Below, in pieces: positions 13,904 to 20,691 of a stretch of 64,000 nt of DNA. How positions within the stretch are numbered: the first letter of the stretch is position 1; each line of letters starts with the position of its first letter. A program made the translations under genes and the position numbers. The stretch spans positions 1 to 64,000 of the forward strand of contig JBPCJC010000038.1 in the NCBI GenBank assembly GCA_051005695.1, written 5' to 3'. A model generated the notes under the pieces. The model was given only the letters and a program-made list of their open reading frames with translations, made no database searches and had not been told where the DNA came from. This DNA is from JACCTI01 sp051005695. Its GTDB lineage: Bacteria > Verrucomicrobiota > Verrucomicrobiia > Chthoniobacterales > UBA10450.

Positions 13904-15844
13904 ATGCCCCGCGACCGCAAAGATTTCCTTCTGACCGACGACGAGGTGCAACTGCGCGAACAAAAGCGCCGCCGACTCCTCTTCACAGTCGTAATCATCC
14001 TTGTCCTCGGCGCCGTCATCGCCCTCGCCGGCCGGCCGGTCGCAGGCGCGATCAAAGGCTGGCAGGCCCGCCGTCACGCGCAGAAAGCCTTCGCCTCCCT
14101 TGACGCTGCGAAATGGAGCGAGGCCCGCAACGAAGCCGTCGCCGCCTACCAGCTGCGCTCCAGCGAACCCGCGGCGTTGCGAGCGGTCGCGCGCTTTCTT
14201 TCCCGCACCCGCCAGGCGCAAGCGCTCGATTTCTGGAGTCAGCTCGCGAAAGTCGAGAAGCTCACACGCGAAGATCTGCGGGATGAAGCCACCGTCGCCC
14301 TGGTCTCCGGCGAAACCGCGCGCGCCGATTCCGCGATCAAGGAACTACTCGAGCGCGAACCGAGCGCCGTGGGCCCGATGGATTACCTCCTGGCCGCGCA
14401 GTCTGCCCTGCAAAAAGGTCACCCGCAGGAAGCGCTTGCCAGCGTCCGCAAGGTCTTGGCCAACTCATCGGCTAACGAGCGCGAACGACTGCAAGCCGCC
14501 GTAGTCATGTTGCAAACCGCGAACCCCGCCGCGCCCGCCGCCGCCGCGCAGCAACAGGACGAAGCCTGGTCGCACATCACCGATCTTTCCCGCGGGAAAG
14601 ACGCGACCGCGCTCGATGCCTTGATGCTGCTGGCTCGCCGCGACCTCTCGTTAGACCCCAAGTCAGCACCGCGAACCCCGAGCGTCCCCGACCTCATCAG
14701 CGCGATCGATAACCACTCGTTAGCCAAAGCGCCGCAAAAACTGACCGCACTCGACCTGCGCATCCACCAGGACCCCGCGAGCAAAGAAGAAAACATCGCC
14801 CGCGCCATCGCCCAGTGGAAAGACGCCGAGCCCGCCGACGTGATCGCGCTCGCCACCTGGCTGAATGGCAAAGGCGAATTCGAACGCGAGCTCGACGTCA
14901 TCCCGCTGCAGCGCGCGATGCAGGACCGCGAGCTTTTCCTGCAACACGTCGATGCCCTCGGTGCCCTCGGCCGTTGGGATGAAATCAAGCGCCTGCTCGA
15001 CACCGAGCGTTTCCCGCTCGATCCCGTGATCCAACGGATGTATCTCGCCCGTTGCAACGCCCAGCTCGGCAACGAAGCCGCCGCGACCAATAACTGGCAG
15101 CGCGCCCTCGAAGCCGCCGCCGGCGATCCCGTCAAGCTCATCACCCTGGCCGAATACGCGGAGAAAAACGGCGCCGCCGAAACCGCCGGCGCCGCCTACA
15201 CCCAGGCCGCGACCGATGCGCCAAAATTCCGAGCCGCCCAACAAGGCCGCCTCCGCGCCGCGCAGGCCGCGCACGACACCAAAAAGATGCACGCCATCCT
15301 CGCCGAGATGCAGCAGCTTTGGCCTAACGACACTGCGATCCAGAACGACGAAGCCTACACCCGCCTGCTCCTGCTGGACGCGGAGCAGACGGGGAAAGTA
15401 GAAAGTTTAAAGGCTAAAGTAGAAAACCGCCCGGAGGTCGCTGAGCCGAGGTCGGATCTCGGAAATCAGAGATCAGAAGCCGGAAGTCAGAAGTCGGGGG
15501 CAGACCTCCGATCTCCGACTTCTGACCTCCGCTCAGCGACTTCCGAGCTCCTCGCGATCGAAAAACTCGCGCGCGAACTCGTCGCCAAAGAACCCGCCAG
15601 CCTGCCACATCGCACCCTGCTCGCGCTCGCCCGGTTGCGCGCCAGCCGACCAGACGAAGCCCTGAAAGTTTACGAAGCAATCCAAGTCGCCCCGAACGCC
15701 CTTACGCCAAGTGCCCTCGCCATCCACGCCGCCGTCCTAAACGCCAGCGGCCACGAAGAAGACGCCAAAACGGAAATCGCCAAGGTTCCGAAAGAAGCGT
15801 TACTCCCCGAAGAAGAAACCCTGGTAGCCAACCTTCGCCTGTAG
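13904..15844 (+). CDS. Membrane-anchored TPR protein of the exosortase operon
   Basis: 646 residues. A short basic cytoplasmic N-terminus is followed by one membrane helix (RRLLFTVVIILVLGAVIALAG, about 24-44) and then helix-turn-helix repeats with TPR spacing (AQKAFASLDAAKWSEARNEA, GHPQEALASVRKVL, NWQRALEAAAGDPVKLITLA, TLLALARLRASRPDEALKVY). It starts 9 bp after the exosortase stop, so it is co-transcribed. TPR proteins accompany exosortases in many genomes and are thought to scaffold export of the sorted proteins or the glycan attached to them. Residues ~500-545 are a repeat-derived insert (GSQKSGADLRSPTSDLRS). Confidence 0.88.
   Translation: MPRDRKDFLLTDDEVQLREQKRRRLLFTVVIILVLGAVIALAGRPVAGAIKGWQARRHAQKAFASLDAAKWSEARNEAVAAYQLRSSEPAALRAVARFLSRTRQAQALDFWSQLAKVEKLTREDLRDEATVALVSGETARADSAIKELLEREPSAVGPMDYLLAAQSALQKGHPQEALASVRKVLANSSANERERLQAAVVMLQTANPAAPAAAAQQQDEAWSHITDLSRGKDATALDALMLLARRDLSLDPKSAPRTPSVPDLISAIDNHSLAKAPQKLTALDLRIHQDPASKEENIARAIAQWKDAEPADVIALATWLNGKGEFERELDVIPLQRAMQDRELFLQHVDALGALGRWDEIKRLLDTERFPLDPVIQRMYLARCNAQLGNEAAATNNWQRALEAAAGDPVKLITLAEYAEKNGAAETAGAAYTQAATDAPKFRAAQQGRLRAAQAAHDTKKMHAILAEMQQLWPNDTAIQNDEAYTRLLLLDAEQTGKVESLKAKVENRPEVAEPRSDLGNQRSEAGSQKSGADLRSPTSDLRSATSELLAIEKLARELVAKEPASLPHRTLLALARLRASRPDEALKVYEAIQVAPNALTPSALAIHAAVLNASGHEEDAKTEIAKVPKEALLPEEETLVANLRL
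15395..15535. repeat. In-frame palindromic repeat in the TPR gene
   Basis: Two repeat types abut. AAAGTAGAAAG with AAAGGCTAAAGTAGAAA lies at 15396-15425. From about 15455 comes a GATC/AGTC-rich unit whose arms GGAAGTCAGAAGTCGG (15482-15497) and CCGACTTCTGACCTCC (15515-15530) pair over 15 of 16 bases around a 17-base loop. Frame is kept throughout. The unit recurs in the carbamoyltransferase gene at 7965-8045. Confidence 0.75.
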
Positions 15845-15935
15845 CCACGGCCCTGCGGGCCGTGCGCACACGAGCTACACCTGTAGCCACGGCCCTGTGG
15901 GCCGTGTGCGCACGGGCCACAGGCCCGTGGCTACA
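15842..15935. repeat. Extragenic palindromic repeat, family A (copy 1, double)
   Basis: A partial unit (15842-15879) is followed by a full one (15883-15935) of the form TAGCCACGGCCCTG ... GGGCCACAGGCCCGTGGCTA, a long inverted repeat able to fold into a strong hairpin. It sits between the TPR gene stop and the DUF433 gene. Other copies are at 16549-16594, 16752-16804 and 17316-17368. Confidence 0.85.
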
Positions 15936-15981
15936 TTCGCGCAGACTTGGCGTGAAGAACGAATGAGCGTATCCTCGCCGC

Positions 15982-16194
15982 ATGACCTCCCACGATCTGA
16001 TCGATGTTGATCCGGAGATTCTAGGCGGAACGCCCGTCTTTCGCGGGACCCGCGTCCCGGTGAAGACCTTGTTCGACTACTTGGAGAACGATTACAGCTT
16101 GGAACAATTTCTCGACTGCTTTCCCTCTGTCACCCGCGAGATGGCCCGGGTGGTTTTAGAGCGATCCGAAGCAATCCTGCTCCCGCCCGCGTGA
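15982..16194 (+). CDS. DUF433 antitoxin-like protein
   Basis: A 70-residue DUF433 protein: the conserved ILGGTPVFRGTRVPVKTLFDYL runs across residues 13-34, followed by a helix-turn-helix-like segment (LEQFLDCFPSVTREMARVVLE). DUF433 genes are commonly paired with PIN-like DUF5615 genes, as here, where the next gene overlaps the stop codon by 4 bp (GTGA). The likely role is antitoxin and autorepressor. Confidence 0.88.
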   Translation: MTSHDLIDVDPEILGGTPVFRGTRVPVKTLFDYLENDYSLEQFLDCFPSVTREMARVVLERSEAILLPPA

Positions 16195-16508
16195 AGATCC
16201 TCCTGGACGAATGCGTCCCGCGCCCCATGCGCGATTTGCTGGCCGGCCACGAGTGCTCCACGACCCAAGAATGTGGCTGGCAAGGCATCAAGAACGGAGA
16301 ACTTCTCCGACTGGCAGCCGCGCAATTTGATCTCTTCATCACCTCCGATCAAAATCTTCAGTATCAACAAAATCTAACGATCGCTCCGATCGCGATCCTG
16401 CAGCTCTCGACGAATGATCTCCGTCGCCTCCAAGTGGCAGCCTCGAGCATTCAAGCCGAACTCGAGAAAATCCGTGCGTTGGAATTCCGGCAAATTCGCA
16501 TCCCCTAG
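16191..16508 (+). CDS. DUF5615 PIN-like putative toxin
   Basis: A 105-residue PIN-like protein with the family's acidic landmarks: ILLDECVPRPM at the N-terminus, GIKNGELLRLAA in the middle and FITSDQNLQYQQ, where the Asp residues would bind metal for RNase activity. It begins with GTG overlapping the stop of the DUF433 gene (GTGA), which indicates coupled translation. Toxicity is inferred from family and pairing. Confidence 0.86.
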   Translation: MKILLDECVPRPMRDLLAGHECSTTQECGWQGIKNGELLRLAAAQFDLFITSDQNLQYQQNLTIAPIAILQLSTNDLRRLQVAASSIQAELEKIRALEFRQIRIP

Positions 16509-16548
16509 TGCCAGCGCACACGCCGCCAATTCCCCGGCAGCGTATTCA

Positions 16549-16594
16549 CTGCCCTGCGGGTCGTGCGCGCACCGGCCACAGGCCGGTGGCTACA
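16549..16594. repeat. Extragenic palindromic repeat, family A (copy 2, partial)
   Basis: CTGCCCTGCGGGTCGTGCG and CACCGGCCACAGGCCGGTGG match the core and right half of the family A palindrome; the left TAGCCACGG arm is lost. It follows the DUF5615 gene by 40 bp. Confidence 0.7.
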
Positions 16595-16614
16595 ATCGCC
16601 CAGACTAGAGAGAC

Positions 16615-16690
16615 CTCACGCGACGGGCGCTAAGGACGCAGAGGAGACTGAACTTCATCTTAGAGAACCGTTGCGACCGTGGCGCGAGCT
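16615..16690. repeat. Family B interspersed repeat (copy 1)
   Basis: CCTCACGCGACGGGCGCTAAG at the left and CGACCGTGGCGCGAG at the right are inverted terminal words of the family B repeat, with a diverged TTAGAGAACC interior. Further copies are listed at 17610, 19659-19930, 20508, 22508 and 22614-22865. Confidence 0.65.
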
Positions 16691-16724
16691 CCGGAAAATC
16701 TGTGAAAATCGGCGCCGAAAGTCC

Positions 16725-16870
16725 GGTCGTTTCCGAATTAGTCCCACGCGTGTAGCCACGGCCCTGCGGGCCGTGCGCGCACGGGCCACAGGCCCGTGGC
16801 TACAATCCACCCGTGGCTGCAACCAGCGCGGAAATTCTCGGAATTCCGCTCCCCGAAATTCCGTAGTTAC
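16725..16870. repeat. About 145-bp direct repeat carrying a family A palindrome (left copy)
   Basis: This block matches 17290-17435: ACGCGTGTAGCCACGG, the palindrome, GGCTACAATC(C)CACCCGTG, CTGCAA(A/C)CAGCG and then GAATTCCGCTCCC with GAAATTCC. The similarity extends well past the palindrome on its right side. The pair brackets the Ala/Pro-rich frame at 16875-17249. Confidence 0.75.
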
Positions 16871-16874
16871 TGGC

Positions 16875-17249
16875 ATGAACGCATATCCGGATCGAGCGTC
16901 CCTCCTGCCTCCCCGAAAACAGCCCTTCCGCCGCGCGCAACCTCCTCCGGCCAGCCCGGCGCCTGCCGGTTTCGCCGCCGCGGCTGCCCGCTCCGCCGCC
17001 ACCGCTTCCAGTTTCGCGCGAAAACCTGACCCGATTCCGCCATACCCTTCCGATCCTTCGGAAAATCCTTCCAGCCTGGCCGCCTGGGCTGCCCGGCTGG
17101 CGGCAAACGATGACAGGTTTGCCCCAAAACTGTCAGCCGCCGACACCAAACCGACAGCCGCCCCGGCAAAACGTTCCCTATTTGCTTCCCCTCCTTCCAC
17201 CCGTGTAGGAAAACCTGCCCGCACGGATCGTCTTTTCGTGCGTCCCTAA
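16875..17249 (+). CDS. Ala/Pro-rich hypothetical protein between two direct repeats
   Basis: An open frame of 124 codons from ATG 16875 (MNAYPDRASLLPPRK). The composition is rich in Ala, Pro, Ser and Arg with no hydrophobic core, signal peptide or recognisable domain. Frames on the other strand are open over the same stretch, so coding potential rests mainly on GC-rich composition. It is bracketed by the direct repeats 16725-16870 and 17290-17435. I cannot tell whether it is expressed. Confidence 0.3.
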   Translation: MNAYPDRASLLPPRKQPFRRAQPPPASPAPAGFAAAAARSAATASSFARKPDPIPPYPSDPSENPSSLAAWAARLAANDDRFAPKLSAADTKPTAAPAKRSLFASPPSTRVGKPARTDRLFVRP

Positions 17250-17289
17250 GTTCCTGATTCCTTTCCCAGGGTCTAACCCGAAAGCCCAG

Positions 17290-17435
17290 TCTTGGTTTCG
17301 AATAGCACCACGCGTGTAGCCACGGCTCTGCGAGCCGTGCGCACACGGGCCACAGGCCCGTGGCTACAATCCCACCCGTGTCTGCAAACAGCGAAGATTT
17401 CTCCGAATTCCGCTCCCGAAATTCCCGTAATTAAA
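17290..17435. repeat. About 145-bp direct repeat carrying a family A palindrome (right copy)
   Basis: The right partner of 16725-16870, with the palindrome at 17316-17368 and the same right flank ending GAATTCCGCTCCCGAAATTCCC. A further half-unit (GTAGCCACGCGC, CGCGGGCCGTG) lies at 17479-17506. The remaining 17507-17609 shows nothing I can name. Confidence 0.75.
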
Positions 17436-17609
17436 AATAGGGGCAGCCCCGCACGCGGATGGGCTTGTCACCCGTCCCTGTAGCCACGCGCACCGCGGGC
17501 CGTGCTCCCCTCACCCTTCCCGCCTGAGCCCAGCACCTCCGGAACGAAAGATTAAAACCCAATTTCCCAGCCATTTACGCTTCCTGTTCCTCAATGCCAA
17601 CAGCAGAAA

Positions 17610-17696
17610 GAGCCTCACGCGACGCCCGCAAAGGATGGCCCGCACGGTGCCTCATCTGAGATCCCCTTGGCGACCGTTGCGGCCGTAGCGTGAGTC
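17610..17696. repeat. Family B interspersed repeat (copy 2)
   Basis: GCCTCACGCGACGCCCGCAAAG at the left and TTGGCGACCGTTGCGGCCG ... GCGTGAG at the right; inverted CTCACGC/GCGTGAG ends about 85 bp apart. Confidence 0.7.
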
Positions 17697-17855
17697 TCCG
17701 CTTCCCCCCCTTCTTTACAATTTCCAGACGAAATAGATTGCCTTCGCTGGCATTGGCAACGCAAACTCCCCGTTATGCGAACGCAACCGCCCTTCCCCCA
17801 CCTGTCGGACTGCAGGATTCACAGACTGACCCCGTTTCTTCTTGCAACGGAGCGC

Positions 17856-19529
17856 ATGCTTCGCGTCATGCGAATTCCCCCCCGCTTTCCATTACAAGAT
17901 TCAAGGCGTTATTCAGCTATATCACCACTCGGGTTTGTTCTCGCCTTTTTGCTTCTCGGATTGTTTGTGAACGCATCGTTGGTTGCACAGACATGGACAG
18001 GGGCCACTAACGCAAACTGGGGAACCTCAACGAACTGGAGTCCTGCGACTGTTCCGAATTCGGTGGGAGCGGCCGCAGTTTTCAACGACCCCGCAGCTAA
18101 TCGCACTGTGTCATCAAATGGGACTTTCGCGGTCGGTTCAATCACATTTAACAATAACACTGCGTTCACCACCCTTCTAAATAACTCTGGCTCGGGACGT
18201 TCAATTACTTTTGATGAAGTCGGGGCAGGACCGGCCGCCATTACTGTCAATGGTACTGGCAACGCCGTCACGACGATTTCCGCCACCATGATCTGGACGG
18301 ATTCTGTGACGATCACTGTTAATGATACCGCAGTAACCGGTGCCAGTGGTGCTCTAACCTTGACTGGAAGTAGTCTAACCGGAGGAGGAGGCCTTACTAA
18401 AGAAGGTAATGGAGTGTTGACTTCGTCATCTAATGCCAAGTCATTTACCGGTGCCACTCTCGTCGACGCCGGGCGTCTGCGCTTTACCGCGAGCGGAGTA
18501 TTTACAAATACGTCAAGCGTCTCAGTGACATCTGGTGCGCAAGTAATGTTAGAGCAGACCGGCACGCAAAGCTTTACGCTAGGCACGAGTAGCGCAACAA
18601 TCGTAACTCTGAATGGTGCCGGCCTTCCCTCGGGCGGCCCCTATGCCGCCACATCATCAGGTGCTTTGCGGTTAGGCCCCACAGTTAATGCTGCGACTGA
18701 TCTTACCACCTTAACAAATGCAATTAGTCTTGCGTCAACGTCAACCGTCGACACTGGCGGTAACGCAACGCTAACTCTTTCCGGCGGCGTCAGTGGAAAT
18801 GGCGGTTTAACAAAGACAGGAACCGGAACACTCGCCCTAACCAACACGGGGAGCTACGGTGGGGCCACCGTTGTCAGTGCCGGCACGCTCAACGCGGGAG
18901 CAGCTAACGCACTTGGCGGCACAAGCGGTGTTACAGTAAATAGCGGCGGCACCTTACTGCTAAGTAATAGCGGCACGACTGATCGAATCAATAACGCAGC
19001 AAGCGTGAACCTCAGCTCTGGGGGTGTAACAGCGCGCACGGGAGGAATATTGAATACTGGTGGGCTCAGTGAAGGTACCGCACCTACCGGTGCCGGCGGC
19101 GCGGGCGGGGTTGTCGGCGCCTTAACGCTGACGACGAATACCAACTCCGGCGTGGATTTCAATGCACCCGGCAACACGGGCAACACGGGCGGCAGTAAAC
19201 TTGTCTTTCAGAACTTCAGTCTGGTCTCGGGAACGGCCATTACAATCGATCACTGGACCGGCACGGCGAACACTAACGGATCAGACCAACTGCTCTTCGC
19301 AACGAATCCTGGATATAACCTCGCTGATCTTGCGAACGTTCAGTTCACGAGTGACGCCGGAACTAACTTCGCACTCGGAGCGCAATTAATTAATTTTAAC
19401 GGCTACTCTGAACTCGTTCCCGTTCCCGAACCAAGCACATGGGCGGCGGGCATCCTGACAGTTTTGGCACTCGGTTGGACGCAGCGGCGGCGGCTCACTC
19501 GCGCTTCTGCGCTGGCTTCGCAGAGCTAG
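17856..19529 (+). CDS. PEP-CTERM autotransporter-repeat surface protein 1
   Basis: About 557 residues. The N-terminal hydrophobic signal (LGFVLAFLLLGLFVNASLVA) ends near a VAQ-TWTG junction and is followed by WTGATNANWGTSTNW, typical of autotransporter-associated beta-strand repeat proteins. The body is Gly/Thr/Ser/Asn-rich with the GGLTKTGTGTLALTNTGSY and GATVVSAGTLNAG repeats of that family, predicted to form a beta-helix. The end is a sorting signal: VPVPEPSTWAAG, a hydrophobic helix and RRR. The exosortase at 12119-13894 is the presumed processing enzyme. Starts at 17775, 17856 and 17868 are all open; 17856 is a compromise. The paralogue at 20692-22382 shares its C-terminus. Confidence 0.88.
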   Translation: MLRVMRIPPRFPLQDSRRYSAISPLGFVLAFLLLGLFVNASLVAQTWTGATNANWGTSTNWSPATVPNSVGAAAVFNDPAANRTVSSNGTFAVGSITFNNNTAFTTLLNNSGSGRSITFDEVGAGPAAITVNGTGNAVTTISATMIWTDSVTITVNDTAVTGASGALTLTGSSLTGGGGLTKEGNGVLTSSSNAKSFTGATLVDAGRLRFTASGVFTNTSSVSVTSGAQVMLEQTGTQSFTLGTSSATIVTLNGAGLPSGGPYAATSSGALRLGPTVNAATDLTTLTNAISLASTSTVDTGGNATLTLSGGVSGNGGLTKTGTGTLALTNTGSYGGATVVSAGTLNAGAANALGGTSGVTVNSGGTLLLSNSGTTDRINNAASVNLSSGGVTARTGGILNTGGLSEGTAPTGAGGAGGVVGALTLTTNTNSGVDFNAPGNTGNTGGSKLVFQNFSLVSGTAITIDHWTGTANTNGSDQLLFATNPGYNLADLANVQFTSDAGTNFALGAQLINFNGYSELVPVPEPSTWAAGILTVLALGWTQRRRLTRASALASQS

Positions 19530-19752
19530 TCGTCAGGCTTAGACTCTCCTCATACTGACGCGGCGCGAGGCGCTCCGATCCGGGATGACGCGCTTTTCTT
19601 CGCACTGGCAATCCTTTCTCGAAATCCCCGAGGCGGGCTGAGGTTCGTCCCAGAAGGGAGCTCACGCAACGGTCGCTAAGGTCGCCAAGGTTTTCTGAGA
19701 TAAATCCAATCCAGCGTTGCGTCCTTTGCGCCCGTCGCGTGAGGTTCTCCCT
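19361..19752. repeat. Direct duplication of the 3' end of the PEP-CTERM gene (copy 1)
   Basis: From GGAACTAACTTCGCAC in the coding region through the PEP-CTERM tail, the stop and the 3' flank (TCGTCAGGCTTAGACT, CGCTTTTCTTCGCACTGGC) to the first family B repeat, this matches 22200-22592 with only scattered differences. The coding regions upstream are much more diverged. Confidence 0.85.
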
Positions 19753-19930
19753 TTCCGACTTGAGGAATTCTCACGCAACGGTCGCCAAGGTTTCTCTTAG
19801 TTAAATCAGTCCGGCGTGGGGTCCTTTGCGCCCGTCGCGTGAGGGTTTTCTTTCCGACTGGGGAATTCTCACGCAATGGTCGCCACGGTCGCTAAGGTTC
19901 TCTGAGATAAAATCGCAGGCAGGCAGAGAC
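19659..19930. repeat. Three family B repeats in tandem (copies 3-5)
   Basis: Three units at about 19659-19752, 19769-19844 and 19868-19930. The fullest reads CTCACGCAACGGTCGCTAAGG, GTTTTCTGAGATAAATCC, AGCGTTGCGTCCTTTGCGCC, CGTCGCGTGAGG, so the ends CTCACGCRACGG and CCGTCGCGTGAG are inverted. No coding frame or transposase is associated. Confidence 0.8.
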
Positions 19931-19947
19931 CTCCCAAAGCACTTCGG

Positions 19948-20217
19948 TTACTCGAAGAGTTCGCTGTGGGAACCCGTTCGGATGAGGATCAGCTCCTGCG
20001 CATCTCGCTGGTAGATCAGCAGCCAGCCGCCTGCCAGGTGGCATTCGCGACAATTGGCGTATTTGCCGCCGAGAGCGTGATCGCGAAAGCTCGCCGGAAG
20101 ATCCTCGCCTGCAGCTAGCTTCCCAATCGTGCTTTTAAGAACATCGATTTGTCGCTGGGAGGAGCGGAGCTTCTTGAAATCTTTCTTGAACTGGCTCTTG
20201 CGAATGAGAGTTCGCAT
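19948..20217 (-). CDS. YafQ-family mRNA interferase toxin
   Basis: An 89-residue RelE/ParE-superfamily protein of the YafQ group: N-terminal SQFKKDFKKLRSSQRQ, then LPASFRDHALGGKYANCRECHLAGGWLLIY, and the C-terminal LILIRTGSHSELF with the catalytic-type His near the end. YafQ toxins cut mRNA on the ribosome. The upstream gene 20232-20453, 14 bp away on the same strand, is the likely antitoxin. It sits between the two PEP-CTERM genes in opposite orientation. Confidence 0.9.
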   Translation of the reverse strand: MRTLIRKSQFKKDFKKLRSSQRQIDVLKSTIGKLAAGEDLPASFRDHALGGKYANCRECHLAGGWLLIYQRDAQELILIRTGSHSELFE

Positions 20218-20231
20218 TTGCCTCTCCAGAC

Positions 20232-20453
20232 CTAGCTCTGTAGTTCCTGAAATAAGGTATCGACGTCGTTAAAGCGCGGCAGGCCTTCGGTCGGCTCCGC
20301 GATTGCCTCGCGGGTAGCTTGGTTCGGTTCATCTTCCTCGACGATAAGTGTAACGACGGCAAGGGCGGGGCCTGCCAAGTGCATCGGCTGGCGCAAACGA
20401 ACCGTTCCATCCGCTTCGACTACCGCATCGACCGTTTTCAAGGAAGTTGCCAT
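20232..20453 (-). CDS. Antitoxin of the YafQ-type module
   Basis: A 73-residue protein with a short N-terminal beta-rich part (TVDAVVEADGTVRLRQPMHL) and an acidic C-terminus ending FNDVDTLFQELQS, a layout like AbrB- or RelB-type antitoxins. It precedes the YafQ-like toxin by 14 bp. Family assignment beyond antitoxin is uncertain. Confidence 0.75.
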   Translation of the reverse strand: MATSLKTVDAVVEADGTVRLRQPMHLAGPALAVVTLIVEEDEPNQATREAIAEPTEGLPRFNDVDTLFQELQS

Positions 20454-20507
20454 CGCGACAAAGTCTATTCCCCTGGCCTGTGTTTGTCCAGTTCTCCGAG
20501 TTCAGGC

Positions 20508-20588
20508 GCCAAGGTCGCAACGGTCGCCAAGGTTTTCTACGATAATCCAAGCCAGCGTTGCGTCCTTTGCGCCCGTCGCGTGAGGTTT
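20508..20588. repeat. Family B interspersed repeat (copy 6)
   Basis: GCCAAGGTCGCAACGGTCGCC, GTTTTCTACGATAATCC, AGCGTTGCGTCCTTTGCGCC and CGTCGCGTGAGG are in the same order as copy 3, upstream of the second PEP-CTERM gene. Confidence 0.8.
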
Positions 20589-20691
20589 TTCTGCCGGCTT
20601 TTTTTCGTTCCCCATAAAATCGAGAATAAAAAGCTTCCTGGGAGTGTCCGCGTTAGGCCATCCTTCAGGTTTTCCACACGCCCCTCCCCTT

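Noticed and set aside
14473..14723. Closely spaced CTAACGAG and CTCGTTAG copies considered as a hairpin terminator
   Set aside because: The copies are about 170 bp apart inside the TPR coding region, with no T-run.
16655..17224. A 189-codon minus-strand frame in the repeat region
   Set aside because: It runs through both repeat families and the palindrome, so it is repeat-derived rather than a gene.
15842..17368. Regularly recurring palindromes considered as a CRISPR array
   Set aside because: Units are irregularly spaced, far apart and lack similar-length spacers; no cas genes are present.
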